NCBI RefSeq assembly: GCF_039535785.1
Contig: NZ_BAAAXV010000009.1
Location: 2,170,001 to 2,234,000, forward strand
Length of the DNA: 64,000 bases
Direction of reading: 5' to 3'
Origin: Nonomuraea helvata
GTDB lineage: Bacteria; Actinomycetota; Actinomycetes; Streptosporangiales; Streptosporangiaceae
A program made the translations under genes and the position numbers. Positions 17,800 to 26,906 of the stretch are shown here, in pieces (the stretch's first letter is position 1; every line of letters begins with the position of its first letter). Under the pieces are notes generated by a model. That model worked only from the letters and a program-made list of their open reading frames with translations. It had not been told where the DNA came from and ran no database searches.

Positions 17800-18245
17800 C
17801 AGATATCGAGCGCGCTGGCGCGGTTGTTGGAGACGGCGTTGTTGACCAGGAAGCCGTCGTTCGAGTCGTGCGTGAACGTGCTGTGCGCGCCGGTGTACCC
17901 CGGGTGCTGCCAGAGAGTGGCGCTGCAGCCGATGCGGTTCCTGATGGAGCTGGTCTCGTTGTTCATGCTGTGCCAGGAGTTGGTGAAGTCCCAGTTCAGC
18001 CAGTTGTTGTCGGCGAAGTCGGCGTCGTCCTGGATGAAGTCGCGCCACAGGTCGGCGTGGCCGCGGTTGAAGTCGAAGCCGGCGTACAGGCAGACGCGGC
18101 CGCCGTAACACGTCGAGCGGGGGCTCGCCGCCGTGCTCGCCACCGTGCTCGCCACCGTGCTCGCCACCGCGGCGCCCGCGGGGGCGAGCGCGGTGAGCAT
18201 CGCGGCCGCGGTGACGAGGCCGGCCGCCTTTCTGGATAGCCTCAC
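17790..18245 (-). CDS. secreted peptidase-inhibitor I36-like protein
   Basis: This 151-residue protein has a Sec signal peptide (residues 1-27) followed by a short VAST repeat linker, then a small beta-rich domain (GGRVCLYAGFDFNRGHADLW, then CSATLWQHPGYTG) with conserved Cys. This matches the I36/SMPI-type metalloproteinase-inhibitor family with a gamma-crystallin-like fold. It would be exported and might inhibit metalloproteases or simply be a structural extracellular protein. A gagag site precedes ATG 18245. It starts a two-gene operon with the overlapping lipoprotein gene. Confidence 0.8.
   Translation of the reverse strand: MRLSRKAAGLVTAAAMLTALAPAGAAVASTVASTVASTAASPRSTCYGGRVCLYAGFDFNRGHADLWRDFIQDDADFADNNWLNWDFTNSWHSMNNETSSIRNRIGCSATLWQHPGYTGAHSTFTHDSNDGFLVNNAVSNNRASALDIWCR
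18133..18168. repeat. 12-bp tandem repeat x3 in the I36-like gene
   Basis: GTGCTCGCCACC is repeated three times without interruption. On the minus strand this encodes VAST repeated in the linker after the signal peptide. Because the unit is four codons, copy-number change would lengthen or shorten the linker without breaking the frame. Confidence 0.85.
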
Positions 18246-18411
18246 AGGTCTCTCCTCGATCAGTGGGTCGTTTCGAGGGGCCGTGCAGGGGCTGCTCGCC
18301 CGGCACGCCGAGCACCACTGGTATCAGCGGTACGACCTGCGAGATCGCCGCGTTGGCGCAACTCTTGCCGGCTTGCTGCGTGACCTTGGTGATCCGTGGG
18401 CTGTCCGTGGG

Positions 18412-19182
18412 CTATTCGGGGAGGGCGGCCGGGTTCTGCGCGAGCAGGCCGCCGTCCACGCGGTGCTCGGCGCCCGTGATGAACGACGAGCGCGGCCCCG
18501 CCAGGAACGCCACCAGCTCGGCCACCTCCTCGGGCCGGCCCACGCGGCCCAGCGGGTGGGAGCGGCCCCACTGCTGGATCTGCTCCTCCTGCGACAGCTC
18601 GCCCCGCCACAGGTCCGCCGCCCAGCGCAGCATCGGGGTGTCCACCGAGCCCGGGCAGACCACGTTCACGCGGATGCCGTCGGCGGCGTGGTCGAGCGCC
18701 ATGGCCCTGGTCAGGCCGTTGAGCGCGGCCTTGCTCGCCGTGTAGGCGGCCACCTGCGCCTGCGAGGAGAACGCCTGCACCGACGACATGATCACGATCG
18801 AGCCGCCGCCCCTGGCCCTCAGCTTGGGGACGGCCGCCTTGCAGGTGAGGTAGACGCCCTTGAGGTTGATGTCGAGCACCTCGTCCCAGACGTCCTCAGG
18901 GGTGTCCTCGACCGTGCCGTAACGCTGCACGCCCGCGCAGGTGACCACGATGTCGAGCCCGCCGTACTTCGCCACCGCCAGGTCCACCAGGCCGCTCATC
19001 TCGTCGGCCCTGCGCACGTCGGCGACCACACCGGTGACGCTCTCGCTGTTAAGCGCCGCGTCCTTGTCGACCCCGCAGAACACCACGGACGCCCCGCCGT
19101 CGGCCAGCCGGTCGACGACCGCCCGCCCGATGCCCATCGAACCGCCCGTGACGAGCGCGACCTTCCCACTGAACTCACTCAT
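18412..19182 (-). CDS. short-chain dehydrogenase/reductase
   Basis: This 256-residue classical SDR has the nucleotide-binding motif TGGSMGIG near residue 13, an NAG-equivalent TCAGV, catalytic Ser in IVIMSSVQ, and YTASK (Tyr/Lys), ending with the typical GAEHRVDGG. It uses NAD(P) to oxidise or reduce an alcohol, probably a sugar or sugar acid given the neighbours. The ATG at 19182 overlaps the stop of the mutarotase-like gene (ATGA), so it is the third gene of the minus-strand operon whose promoter region carries the 21398-21414 operator. The much longer open frame upstream is antisense to real coding and is not used. Confidence 0.92.
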   Translation of the reverse strand: MSEFSGKVALVTGGSMGIGRAVVDRLADGGASVVFCGVDKDAALNSESVTGVVADVRRADEMSGLVDLAVAKYGGLDIVVTCAGVQRYGTVEDTPEDVWDEVLDINLKGVYLTCKAAVPKLRARGGGSIVIMSSVQAFSSQAQVAAYTASKAALNGLTRAMALDHAADGIRVNVVCPGSVDTPMLRWAADLWRGELSQEEQIQQWGRSHPLGRVGRPEEVAELVAFLAGPRSSFITGAEHRVDGGLLAQNPAALPE

Positions 19183-20192
19183 GCCAGCACCTCCGCGCGC
19201 AAGCGCAACACCTTCGTCTCGTGGGGGTCCAGGGTCAGGGCCGTGCCGTTGGCCACGGCGGCGGCCAGGCCGTCGGTCGGCATGCTGGAGAACGGCTCGA
19301 GACCCACCGTGTACGCCCGTCCCCACCAGGGATAATCGGTGGACGCGCCGAGCTCCTGCCACATCCACAGGTACGGCAGGAGAGACGCCTCCCATTCCAC
19401 TCGGATACCGATATCCCCTGAAATTTCGTACCAACCCTCGTCGAAGCCGGTCAGGTAGACGATGTCGCTCGGCGCTCCCGGCTCCTGGACCACGCTCAGA
19501 TCGGTCTCCCCGCCCTGATCGGCGGGCACCCGCGGCCAGTCCCAGGGGCCGCCTGCTTTCACCCGGCGGCCCTTCGCCGGATTTATCGCGCTTTCGTGGG
19601 GGATGACCTTGACGCCGTCCGGCAGCCGGATCCTGGCTCCGGGGCGGAGGAACGGCAGGCCGTACACGATGTGCTGCCCCCACATGGCGTGCAGGGGGAT
19701 GTCGGCCTCGTTGGTCGCCCGGCCCTCGATCTCGAGCGCCGCCGTCCCCGACCTCAGCCTGAAGACCTTCTCCATCCGGCACGGCAGCCGCCGCGTGCGC
19801 ACGCTGAGCCGTACCGCGACCTCCTCCTCGGAGTCGGCCACGACCTCAGACCGCCACGGCAGCCCGGAGACCTCCCCATGCTGCGCCAGCCGGGCGCCGC
19901 GGTACTCGCTCGGCGCGCCGCCGCTGGGGAAGATCTCCTGCCAGCCGCCCTCGTAGTGGTCGACGAACTGGGCGACGTCGTCGGCCGCGCCCTGGAGGTG
20001 GTCGTGCGGGTTGCGCAGGCCCTGCGGGGAGAGCCAGACGAAGTCCTTGTCGGTGGGCTTGTGCAGGAACTCCACCACGTCGCCGCCCTTGTCGGGCACG
20101 ACGGTCACGCGCAGCCGCTCGTTCTCCAGCACGACCGCCCGCAGCCCGTCGAACGTGACGTGCCGCAGGCGGGCCGCCCAGTTACGCCTCAC
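19179..20192 (-). CDS. aldose-epimerase/galactose-mutarotase-like protein
   Basis: This 337-residue cytosolic beta-sandwich protein has features of the aldose-1-epimerase superfamily: an N-terminal [20 protein letters not shown], a mid His in [17 protein letters not shown], and a late acidic pair near the Trp-rich YLWMWQELG. Bacterial DUF4432-like members look similar. It may interconvert anomers of, or bind, the sugar released by the glycosidase. It overlaps both its neighbours by 4 bp, so the three genes form one operon. The exact family is uncertain. Confidence 0.75.
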   Translation of the reverse strand: MRRNWAARLRHVTFDGLRAVVLENERLRVTVVPDKGGDVVEFLHKPTDKDFVWLSPQGLRNPHDHLQGAADDVAQFVDHYEGGWQEIFPSGGAPSEYRGARLAQHGEVSGLPWRSEVVADSEEEVAVRLSVRTRRLPCRMEKVFRLRSGTAALEIEGRATNEADIPLHAMWGQHIVYGLPFLRPGARIRLPDGVKVIPHESAINPAKGRRVKAGGPWDWPRVPADQGGETDLSVVQEPGAPSDIVYLTGFDEGWYEISGDIGIRVEWEASLLPYLWMWQELGASTDYPWWGRAYTVGLEPFSSMPTDGLAAAVANGTALTLDPHETKVLRLRAEVLA

Positions 20193-21364
20193 TGGAAGGT
20201 CACATCCAGGAATCTCGGCCGGTAGATGGTCACGTCCCGGTAGTGGTCGGTGTTCACGAAGCTGTTGACGTTGTAGGAGATGACGAGCCCGTTGCCGGCC
20301 ACCTCGGGGTGGGCGTGGGCGTTGTACGTGAAGATGTTCCCGCTGGTCTCGGGGGTCGTGTAGACGTGCTGCTTGGCGGTGAACGGGCCTGCAGGGGAGC
20401 AGGAGGTGTAGGCCACGATGTTCGGGCTGAGCACCTCGGTCGTGTCATGGGTGATCAGGACATATCCCGATCCGACCTTGGTGATGCTGTACTCGTTCGC
20501 CACCCCGCTCATGATCCGCGCCGAGTCGGCCTCGCTCTTCGACCAGGTGCCGTCGGACTTGAGGAACTCCCACGCGCCCAGCAGGCTCTGCCCCTTGACC
20601 CTGGCGACGTGCATGTACTTGGGCGAGCCGAGGTCCTCGACGCCGTACACGTAGGTGTATCCGCCGTCCTTGAGGATCGCGGAGGCCCACGAGATGCCGT
20701 GCGCGGACGGCAGGTCGGTCACGCTGACCGGCTCGTTCAGCCGGCCGGGGGCGAACCTCGCCACCACGTTCCGGTGCCAGCGCCAGTCCCAGGCGCCGGT
20801 GCCGTACCGCTCGTACTCCTGGTAGGTGACCTCCACGAGCCCGCCGGCCACCGTCGCGTCACCGGCCCAGAACCAGTGGTTCTGGTCGCGCGGGGGCATC
20901 ACGGCGGTCGGCTGCTGCGTGGTGCCGTCGTGGATCGTGGAGAGCCTGCCGTCGCGCTCGACGGCGAAGGAGTTGTTGAGGAAGACCGTGTCGCCGCCCT
21001 CACCGACCACGGGCGGCCGCGTGCCGCCGGGGTTGACCCGGCCGAGGAACGTGTCCGAGAAGATCCACAGTTCCTTGCCGTTGGGCAGCTTGACCGAGTA
21101 GGTGCCGTCGGCGCCCGTCCAGTCGTCCAGCCGGCTGTTGTCGTTGCCGTAGTTGGTGAAGAGGCTGGTGAGCCGGGCGTCGGTCGTGGTTCCCTTGACC
21201 GTCGGGACGGTACAGGCGGCGGTCGGCGTGGCCTGCTGCTGCTGTTGCTGGGCCACCGACGGGACGGGCTTGGGCGGGGCTGCCCACGCTTGCTGCGGCG
21301 CGGCGGTCAGGCCGGCCAACGCGATGGCCAGGGGTGCTAAGGCGGAGCGGAATCGCGTCATCAC
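20189..21364 (-). CDS. secreted beta-propeller-like protein (DUF5005/DUF4185-like)
   Basis: This 391-residue protein begins with a Sec signal peptide (about residues 1-28, cleavage after AWA) and a QQQQQQ-containing linker. The rest shows repeated blade-like segments: LDDWTGADGTYSV, LWIFSDTFLGRVN, HWFWAGDATV, GISWASAILKDGGYTYVYG, then VISYNVNSF. This resembles the five-bladed propeller glycoside-hydrolase-like families of unknown activity. It would act outside the cell, perhaps trimming the glycan before import. It is first in the operon under the operator at 21398-21414, and its stop overlaps the mutarotase-like start. Confidence 0.8.
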   Translation of the reverse strand: MMTRFRSALAPLAIALAGLTAAPQQAWAAPPKPVPSVAQQQQQQATPTAACTVPTVKGTTTDARLTSLFTNYGNDNSRLDDWTGADGTYSVKLPNGKELWIFSDTFLGRVNPGGTRPPVVGEGGDTVFLNNSFAVERDGRLSTIHDGTTQQPTAVMPPRDQNHWFWAGDATVAGGLVEVTYQEYERYGTGAWDWRWHRNVVARFAPGRLNEPVSVTDLPSAHGISWASAILKDGGYTYVYGVEDLGSPKYMHVARVKGQSLLGAWEFLKSDGTWSKSEADSARIMSGVANEYSITKVGSGYVLITHDTTEVLSPNIVAYTSCSPAGPFTAKQHVYTTPETSGNIFTYNAHAHPEVAGNGLVISYNVNSFVNTDHYRDVTIYRPRFLDVTFQ

Positions 21365-21397
21365 TGGTCCTTGGGGGAGGCGAGTTCCCTACAGTTC

Positions 21398-21414
21398 TAG
21401 TCATTAGATCACTT
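21398..21414. promoter_or_regulatory. second copy of the GntR operator-like site
   Basis: TAGTCATTAGATCACTT matches the site at 7605-7621 in 15 of 17 positions, including the whole ATTAGATCACTT half. It lies 34 bp upstream of the propeller gene start and 103 bp before the divergent Tat-signal gene, well placed to control the minus-strand operon. Sharing of such a motif 13.8 kb apart suggests one regulator for both operons. Confidence 0.65.
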
Positions 21415-21516
21415 ACTGTCCAGGGCCCTCTGCGAGGATTGTGAGGGAACCAGCGATCGTTCTCAGCGGCCTGCACTATGGTGATGACTTCCTGAAATAT
21501 CCGTTATGGAGGTCGT

Positions 21517-22464
21517 ATGACGGTCACTCGCCGAGATCTGCTCAAGGTGGGCGCCGGAGTCGCGGCGACGGTTGTGGCGGGCACGGAGACGGCTGCGGCC
21601 GCCTCCGCCGGACGGTTCGACCTGGCCGCGTCCGCAGACCCGTTGATCTGGAAGAAGGCGCTGTACGACGAGACCGTGCTGCAGTCGTTCGCCTTCGACA
21701 ACGTTCACGGGCACATCTACGTGGCCCAGTTGAAGAACGGCTCGGGCTCGGCGGCGGCCGGTGATCTCTGCGTGACCAAGCTGAGCCTGTCCGGGTCGGT
21801 GCTCGGCCACATGTACCTCCTGGGCTTCGGACACGGCGTGCAGATCGGCGTCGAGCCGTCGGGCGGCTCCGCCTACCTGTGGACGGAGACCGACGCGGTG
21901 AGCGACGGCGCGGGGAACGCGTGGGGGAGGCGGCTGGCGAGGTTCAAGTTCGTCAACGGTCAGACGCTCAGGCCGTCGTCCTCGGCGCTCACCAAGTACA
22001 CCTTGATCTCGGGCGCGACCAGCACCACGTGCGCGATCGACCCGTCGACCAACCGGCTGATCATGCGCTGCCGGGTCGGCGACCAGGCGCGGTTCGTGGC
22101 GTACTCGCTGGCGGCGGTCAAGGCGGGGTCGCCCAAGAAGCTGTACGACGTCGCGCAGCCGTCCGGCCTGGGCGTCTTCCAGGGCTACACGGCTTACGGC
22201 GACTACCTCTACCTGCTCGACGGCACGGCCTACGGCGCCTCCAACCCGGCGCCGGGCAACACGTACCTCACCTGCGTCGACCTGCGCACGGGCGCCAAGG
22301 TCCAGCGCTCGCTCAGCCAGGCGGGCAAGTCCCTGGACTACCGCGAGCCGGAGGGCCTGGCCATCCAGATCGCGTCGGGACGGCCCAGGCTGTGCCTCGG
22401 CCTCGCCTCGGGCACCGCTGGGGCGCGCAAGGCCAGCATCTTCTACAAGGACGCCCTCGTCTGA
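21517..22464 (+). CDS. Tat-exported TagC-like protein
   Basis: This 315-residue protein has a twin-arginine signal (TRRDLLKVG, residues 4-12) and AAAASAG before the mature part. It matches actinomycete proteins usually named teichoic acid biosynthesis protein C: LYDETVLQSFAFDNVHGHIYVAQL, then GDLCVTKLSLSG and GFGHGVQIGVEP. The repeating segments suggest a propeller. That name is historical and a teichoic acid role is unproved. A ggaggtcgt site precedes ATG 21517. It is divergent from the operator-controlled operon and could share its control region. Confidence 0.8.
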   Translation: MTVTRRDLLKVGAGVAATVVAGTETAAAASAGRFDLAASADPLIWKKALYDETVLQSFAFDNVHGHIYVAQLKNGSGSAAAGDLCVTKLSLSGSVLGHMYLLGFGHGVQIGVEPSGGSAYLWTETDAVSDGAGNAWGRRLARFKFVNGQTLRPSSSALTKYTLISGATSTTCAIDPSTNRLIMRCRVGDQARFVAYSLAAVKAGSPKKLYDVAQPSGLGVFQGYTAYGDYLYLLDGTAYGASNPAPGNTYLTCVDLRTGAKVQRSLSQAGKSLDYREPEGLAIQIASGRPRLCLGLASGTAGARKASIFYKDALV

Positions 22465-22549
22465 ACCGTCCTCGGCGGAGCAAGTGGTCGAGCGGGGCCT
22501 CGATGGGAAATGCCAATGGCGCAAGAGTGGGCGGACGTAGACTGCCTGT

Positions 22550-22762
22550 ATGAGCGCGATGCGTGAAGAACTTCACTCCCTGGTCGATCAGCTCCCCGAC
22601 GATCGGGTGCAACCGGTGATCGCGCTCGTCCGTGAAAATCTCCTGGCGAGCCGCCGGACGCAGGCAGCCGCGACCCTGGAGATGATCCGTGAGCGGATGC
22701 GCGGTGTGACGGGTGTCGATGAGGAGCTGGACCAGCTTCGAGAAGGCGTGGTGTCCGCCTGA
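22550..22762 (+). CDS. small unknown protein
   Basis: This 70-residue acidic, helical protein has the phrase LHSLVDQLPDDRVQPVIALV, a pattern seen in small proteins of actinomycetes and some antitoxin-like proteins. No partner toxin gene is next to it: the ABC-F gene follows 51 bp later. ATG 22550 or 22559 could be the start. Function is unknown. Confidence 0.6.
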   Translation: MSAMREELHSLVDQLPDDRVQPVIALVRENLLASRRTQAAATLEMIRERMRGVTGVDEELDQLREGVVSA

Positions 22763-22813
22763 GCGACGGAAAATGTGGTGCCCACGCCGGAAGGGGACGG
22801 TTACGCTGCCGGA

Positions 22814-24424
22814 ATGGGCCACGTCGAAGTAGGACATCTCACGTACGTGCTGCCCGACGGGCGGCCTCTGCTCAACGACGTGTCCTTCAGGATCGGTGAA
22901 GGCGTCAAGGCCGCGCTCGTCGGGCCCAACGGCGCGGGCAAGACCACGCTCATGCGGCTGATCGCCGGCGACGCACAGCCGGTCGACGGCAGCGTGGCCA
23001 GCTCCGGCGGGCTCGGCGTGATGCGGCAGTTCATCGGCAGCGTGCGCGACGGCAGCAGCGTGCGTGACCTGCTGCTCGGCGTCGCCCCGCCCGCCGTGCG
23101 CGCGGCGGCCGAGCGGCTCGACGACGCCGAGCTGGCCATGATGGAGCGCGACGACGAGAAGACGCAGATGCGCTACGCGCAGGCGATCAGCGACTACACC
23201 GACGCGGGCGGCTACGACATCGAGGTGTTGTGGGACACCTGCACGGTGGCCGCGCTCGGCGTCGCGTACGAGAAGGTGAAATATCGGGACGTGGCCACGC
23301 TGTCCGGCGGCGAGCAGAAGCGGCTCGTCCTGGAGGCGCTGCTGCGCGGCCCCGACCAGACGCTGCTTCTCGACGAACCCGACAACTACCTCGACGTCCC
23401 CGGCAAGGAGTGGCTGGAGCAGCAGCTCAGGGAGACGCCCAAGACCGTGCTGCTGGTCAGCCACGACCGCCAGCTCCTGGCGAACGCGGCCGACCGCATC
23501 GTGACCGTCGAGTCCGGCAACATCTGGATCCACGGCGGCGGGTTCGCCACGTACGCGGAGGCCCGCAAGGCCCGCAACGAGCGCCTCGACGAGCTGCGCA
23601 GGCGCTGGGACGAGGAGCACGCCAAGCTCAAGGCCCTGGTCAACATGCTGAAGAACAAGGCCAGGTACAACGACGGCATGGCCGCCGCCTACCACGCCGC
23701 CCAGACGAGGCTGCGCAAGTTCGTGGAGGCCGGGCCGCCCGAGGTGGCCCCGAGCGACCAGAACATCAAGATGCGCCTCAGAGGCGGCCGCACGGGCAAG
23801 CGCGCGGTCATCTGCGAGGGGCTGGAGCTCACCGGGCTCATGCGCCCGTTCGACCTCGAGATCTGGTACGGCGAGCGCGTCGCGGTCCTCGGCTCCAACG
23901 GCTCGGGCAAGTCCCACTTCCTGCGCCTGCTGGCCGGGGAGCCGGTCGCCCACGACGGCGTCGCCAGACTGGGCGCCCGCGTGGTGCCCGGCCACTTCGC
24001 CCAGACCCACGCCAGGCCCGACCTGCTGGGCCGCACGCCGGTCGAGATCGTCATGACCGAGCACGCCAGGCTCAAGAACGAGGCGATGAAGACGCTGGCC
24101 CGCTACGAGCTGGCGGGGCGCACCGCCGAGCAGCGCTTCGACTCGCTCTCGGGCGGGCAGCAGGCGCGGCTGCAGATCCTGCTGCTCGAGCTGTCCGGGG
24201 CCACGCTGCTGCTGCTCGACGAGCCGACCGACAACCTCGACCTGGCCAGCGCCGAGGCGCTGCAGGCGGGGCTGGACGCGTTCGACGGCACGGTGGTGGC
24301 GGTCACCCACGACCGCTGGTTCGCCGCGGACTTCGACCGCTACCTGGTCTTCGGCTCCGACGGCACGGTCTACGAGTCGCCGGAGGCGGTCTGGGACGAG
24401 GCCAGGGTCGTCCGCCCCCGCTGA
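22814..24424 (+). CDS. ABC-F family ATPase
   Basis: This 536-residue protein has two ABC ATPase domains and no membrane segment. Domain 1 has Walker A GPNGAGKTT, signature LSGGEQKRL and Walker B LLLDEPDNYLD; domain 2 has GSNGSGKSH, LSGGQQARL and LLLDEPTDNLD. The linker (about residues 250-310) is charged and helical (RNERLDELRRRWDEEHAKLK), like the P-site tRNA interaction motif of ABC-F proteins. These act on ribosomes in translation control or antibiotic resistance. The ATG at 22814 is chosen because it begins the conserved first strand. Confidence 0.92.
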   Translation: MGHVEVGHLTYVLPDGRPLLNDVSFRIGEGVKAALVGPNGAGKTTLMRLIAGDAQPVDGSVASSGGLGVMRQFIGSVRDGSSVRDLLLGVAPPAVRAAAERLDDAELAMMERDDEKTQMRYAQAISDYTDAGGYDIEVLWDTCTVAALGVAYEKVKYRDVATLSGGEQKRLVLEALLRGPDQTLLLDEPDNYLDVPGKEWLEQQLRETPKTVLLVSHDRQLLANAADRIVTVESGNIWIHGGGFATYAEARKARNERLDELRRRWDEEHAKLKALVNMLKNKARYNDGMAAAYHAAQTRLRKFVEAGPPEVAPSDQNIKMRLRGGRTGKRAVICEGLELTGLMRPFDLEIWYGERVAVLGSNGSGKSHFLRLLAGEPVAHDGVARLGARVVPGHFAQTHARPDLLGRTPVEIVMTEHARLKNEAMKTLARYELAGRTAEQRFDSLSGGQQARLQILLLELSGATLLLLDEPTDNLDLASAEALQAGLDAFDGTVVAVTHDRWFAADFDRYLVFGSDGTVYESPEAVWDEARVVRPR

Positions 24425-24502
24425 AGATCCCGCGTTAAAGAGTTGGTACGCCCGGCGCGTGTCACCCGCCATCCGTGCCCATGCACGGGTTATCACGGCA
24501 AA

Positions 24503-25312
24503 GTGATCCCGCGTAGCCGAACCGCCAGCCTGCTCGCACTCGGGGCACTCGGGGCGATCTGCCTCTCCGGGTGCTCCAGCGAGAAACGACCAGTACAAGA
24601 GCTCAAGCCCCTGGCTCTCAAGGAACAGGTCTCGAATATCGTCAAATCCGCCGACGGGTACGCCGTCACCTGGGCAGGCGTGCTCAGCAACGCCAACCCG
24701 TGGCACTTCGGCGAGCACGTGGTGGCCACGATCGTCGGGCACGACGACAAGGGCGCCGAGGTGGTCAGGATGGACCAGCCGCTCGACGCCGTGCCGCCGG
24801 GCGGGTCCCTGGCCTTCACCGGCCAGGCGACCTCCGTGGAGAAGCCGGCGAAGGTGACGATCCAGTACCGTCCAGCGCGCTGGCGGATGGCGGCGCGCAT
24901 TCCTTCGGCGTTCCAGAGCTTTCCTATTACGCGAAGCCAGACTTTGCGCCAGAAAGATGGCTCATACCTTATTACTGGATATGTCGGAAATCCCTATCAA
25001 ATGCCGGCCAGTAGTCTGGTGGTCAACGCGTTGCTGCGCGACAAAGCGGGCAAACTCCTCGGCGGTGGCAGCACGTTCGTGGATGACGTCAAAGCGGGCA
25101 GCCCGCCGCGATTCATTCTCACCGTTTCCGGGCTGCCCGCGGGGGCCACCGTGGCGAGGACCGACATCACGGCCAGGACCTGGGGATCCACCGGCCGGCC
25201 TTACGAGGATCTGGCGCTCGCCGGCGCCGTGCCGATCCACACGGTGAAGCCCGCCACCGAGCCGTTCGCGGTGGACCGGAGCACCCAGGTCGTTAACGAA
25301 CATAAGCAATAA
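24503..25312 (+). CDS. unknown lipoprotein
   Basis: This 269-residue protein has a lipoprotein signal ending CLSGC with Cys24. The mature region shows two similar beta-sandwich halves, each with a phrase about added or spaced terms (VTWAGVLSNANPWHFGEHVV and LITGYVGNPYQMPASSLVV). Such duplicated FxLYD-type domains occur in cell-surface lipoproteins. The GTG at 24503 is chosen for the short basic start IPRSRTAS. There is no conserved partner nearby, and the function is unknown. Confidence 0.75.
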   Translation: MIPRSRTASLLALGALGAICLSGCSSEKRPVQELKPLALKEQVSNIVKSADGYAVTWAGVLSNANPWHFGEHVVATIVGHDDKGAEVVRMDQPLDAVPPGGSLAFTGQATSVEKPAKVTIQYRPARWRMAARIPSAFQSFPITRSQTLRQKDGSYLITGYVGNPYQMPASSLVVNALLRDKAGKLLGGGSTFVDDVKAGSPPRFILTVSGLPAGATVARTDITARTWGSTGRPYEDLALAGAVPIHTVKPATEPFAVDRSTQVVNEHKQ

Positions 25313-25395
25313 ATCTCCGCAAATTCAGGGGCGCCGCTATGCCGTAGGCGTAAACCGGTAGAACTACTAGTTACCAATCAATTACCTTCGGTCAT

Positions 25396-26562
25396 ATGAA
25401 TGACCGCGTCCTGGTCGAAGCACTCCGCGCCCGTGATCCCGATGCGCTCTCCGCGCTTTATGACACGTACGCGGAGAGCGTCTACCGCTACTGCTGGTCC
25501 CTCCTCCTGAGCGCGGACGGCGCCCAGGTGGCGCTCCGCGACACGCTGATCGCCGCCGAGGCGCACGCGGACGCGCTGGCCGACCCCGACAGGCTGCGCG
25601 CCTGGCTGTACGCGCTGGCCCGCGCGGAGTGCATGCGCCGCCGCGCCGCCGCGCCGCCGGGCGCCGCCGAGGCGCTGGCCGAGGCTCCGCCCCTCGACGA
25701 CCCCGCCGACGGCGACCTGCGGATCATGGCCTGGAACGCCGTCCAGAGCCTGCCCGTCGCCGAGCGCGAGGTCCTGGAGCTCACCTACCGGCACGCGCTG
25801 TCCGCGTCCGAGCTGGCCCTGGTGCTCGGCACGCGGCAGGTGGAGCCGCTCCTGGAGGAGGCCCGCGAGCTGCTGAGCGACGCGATCACCGCCGAGATCC
25901 TCGCCAGGAAGGGCCCGTACGACTGCCCGCGGCGGGCCGCGATGCTGGCCGGCTTCTCCGGCGAGCTGACTCCGGACATGCGCGAGCGGCTGGTCAGACA
26001 CCTGCCGCGGTGCGAGATCTGCGCCCCGCACCGCCATCGCGAGGTGTCGCCCGCCAAGGTCTTCGGGCTGCTGCCCGGCGAGGCGCTGCCCGACTCGCTC
26101 CGCATCCGGGTGATGAGCTGCTTCGTCGACCCGGAGCTGCTGCCCTACCGCCGCTACGTCGCCAGGCGTACGGCCGGCCTGGGCGCCGCCGGGTTTCCCG
26201 TTTCCGCGCAGAGCGGCGCTCAGGGGTGGACTAAGGCGCTGGCGAGCGCGGTGGCGGCGGTCGCGGCCGTGGTGGCGATAGTGACGATCTTCCAGCAGTT
26301 CGACGAGGGCGGCGGCGGCGTGTCCGGTGTGGCGACGGCCGCGTTTCCCGCGACGGGCCAGCCGCCCGGCATCCAGCTGCCCTGGCATTCCGAGTCGCCG
26401 GATGCCCAGGTGACCGGGGAGCCGGTGCTGGACAGCAGGGCCACCCAGCCGATCGGCGTGACCCGCGCCCCGATGCTCGTGCCTCCCGTCGTGCCGGTCA
26501 ACGACGTGGTCCGCCCCCCCCGATGGCGGACAGCCGTCCTCCGGGCCGCCCCTGCCCCATGA
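25396..26562 (+). CDS. sigma-factor-like protein with membrane helix, C-terminus disrupted
   Basis: This frame encodes 388 residues. The first 170 match ECF sigma regions 2 and 4 (LSALYDTYAESVYRYCWSLL, then LPVAEREVLELTYRHALSA). A Cys/His cluster follows (DCPRR, then LPRCEICAPHRHR) that resembles a zinc-finger anti-sigma module. A membrane helix spans about 276-298 (ALASAVAAVAAVVAIVTIF), then a Pro-rich exterior part. A run of eight C at 26514-26521 shifts the frame. With seven C the protein would continue in a Pro/Thr-rich tail to a stop at 26816-26818 (473 residues), so the annotated end is probably an artefact or a slippage product. Fusion of sigma and membrane domains implies a self-contained envelope regulator. 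Confidence 0.8.
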   Translation: MNDRVLVEALRARDPDALSALYDTYAESVYRYCWSLLLSADGAQVALRDTLIAAEAHADALADPDRLRAWLYALARAECMRRRAAAPPGAAEALAEAPPLDDPADGDLRIMAWNAVQSLPVAEREVLELTYRHALSASELALVLGTRQVEPLLEEARELLSDAITAEILARKGPYDCPRRAAMLAGFSGELTPDMRERLVRHLPRCEICAPHRHREVSPAKVFGLLPGEALPDSLRIRVMSCFVDPELLPYRRYVARRTAGLGAAGFPVSAQSGAQGWTKALASAVAAVAAVVAIVTIFQQFDEGGGGVSGVATAAFPATGQPPGIQLPWHSESPDAQVTGEPVLDSRATQPIGVTRAPMLVPPVVPVNDVVRPPRWRTAVLRAAPAP

Positions 26563-26818
26563 GCAGCCGCCCGGGTCGCAGGTCCCGCCGCCCACGTACG
26601 TTCCGCCTCCTACGCAGGCCCCACCGGACGGCGGCCCCCCGTCTGACCACCCGCCCGGCCACCAGTCCGGCCACCCGTCCCCGCCCGCGACTCCCACCCG
26701 CACTCCCTGCCCCACGCCCACGGCGACGCAGCCTCCTCCTCCCACCACCCCGGCCGCGACGCCCACGCAGACGGTCACCCCCACCAGTGAGGAGCCGTCG
26801 CCCACCACGACCGGCTGA
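26514..26818 (+). other. out-of-frame Pro/Thr-rich tail after C8 tract
   Basis: The +1 frame after the C-run reads DGGQPSSGPP, then PPPTYVPPPTQAPP, then PTRTPCPTPTATQ, and ends with TGA at 26816. This composition continues the extracellular Pro-rich stretch of the sigma-like protein, and no stop interrupts it for 98 codons. The tail has no start codon of its own. It therefore most likely belongs to the upstream gene, reached by removing one C. Confidence 0.7.
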
Positions 26819-26906
26819 TCCCCGACACGCGGGGGCTGACTACGTTACGTAAGCGGACTGCTGGGAACCGTGTGCATAGAGTAGCCATGTGTTTCCAGGG
26901 GGACCA

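Noticed and set aside
22550-22762. Toxin-antitoxin module at the small acidic protein
   Set aside because: No partner toxin gene lies on either side, so the module call is not supported.
25378-26808. Long minus-strand frame opposite the sigma-like gene
   Set aside because: Low-complexity Gly/Arg/Val sequence with no family features; antisense to clear sigma-factor motifs.
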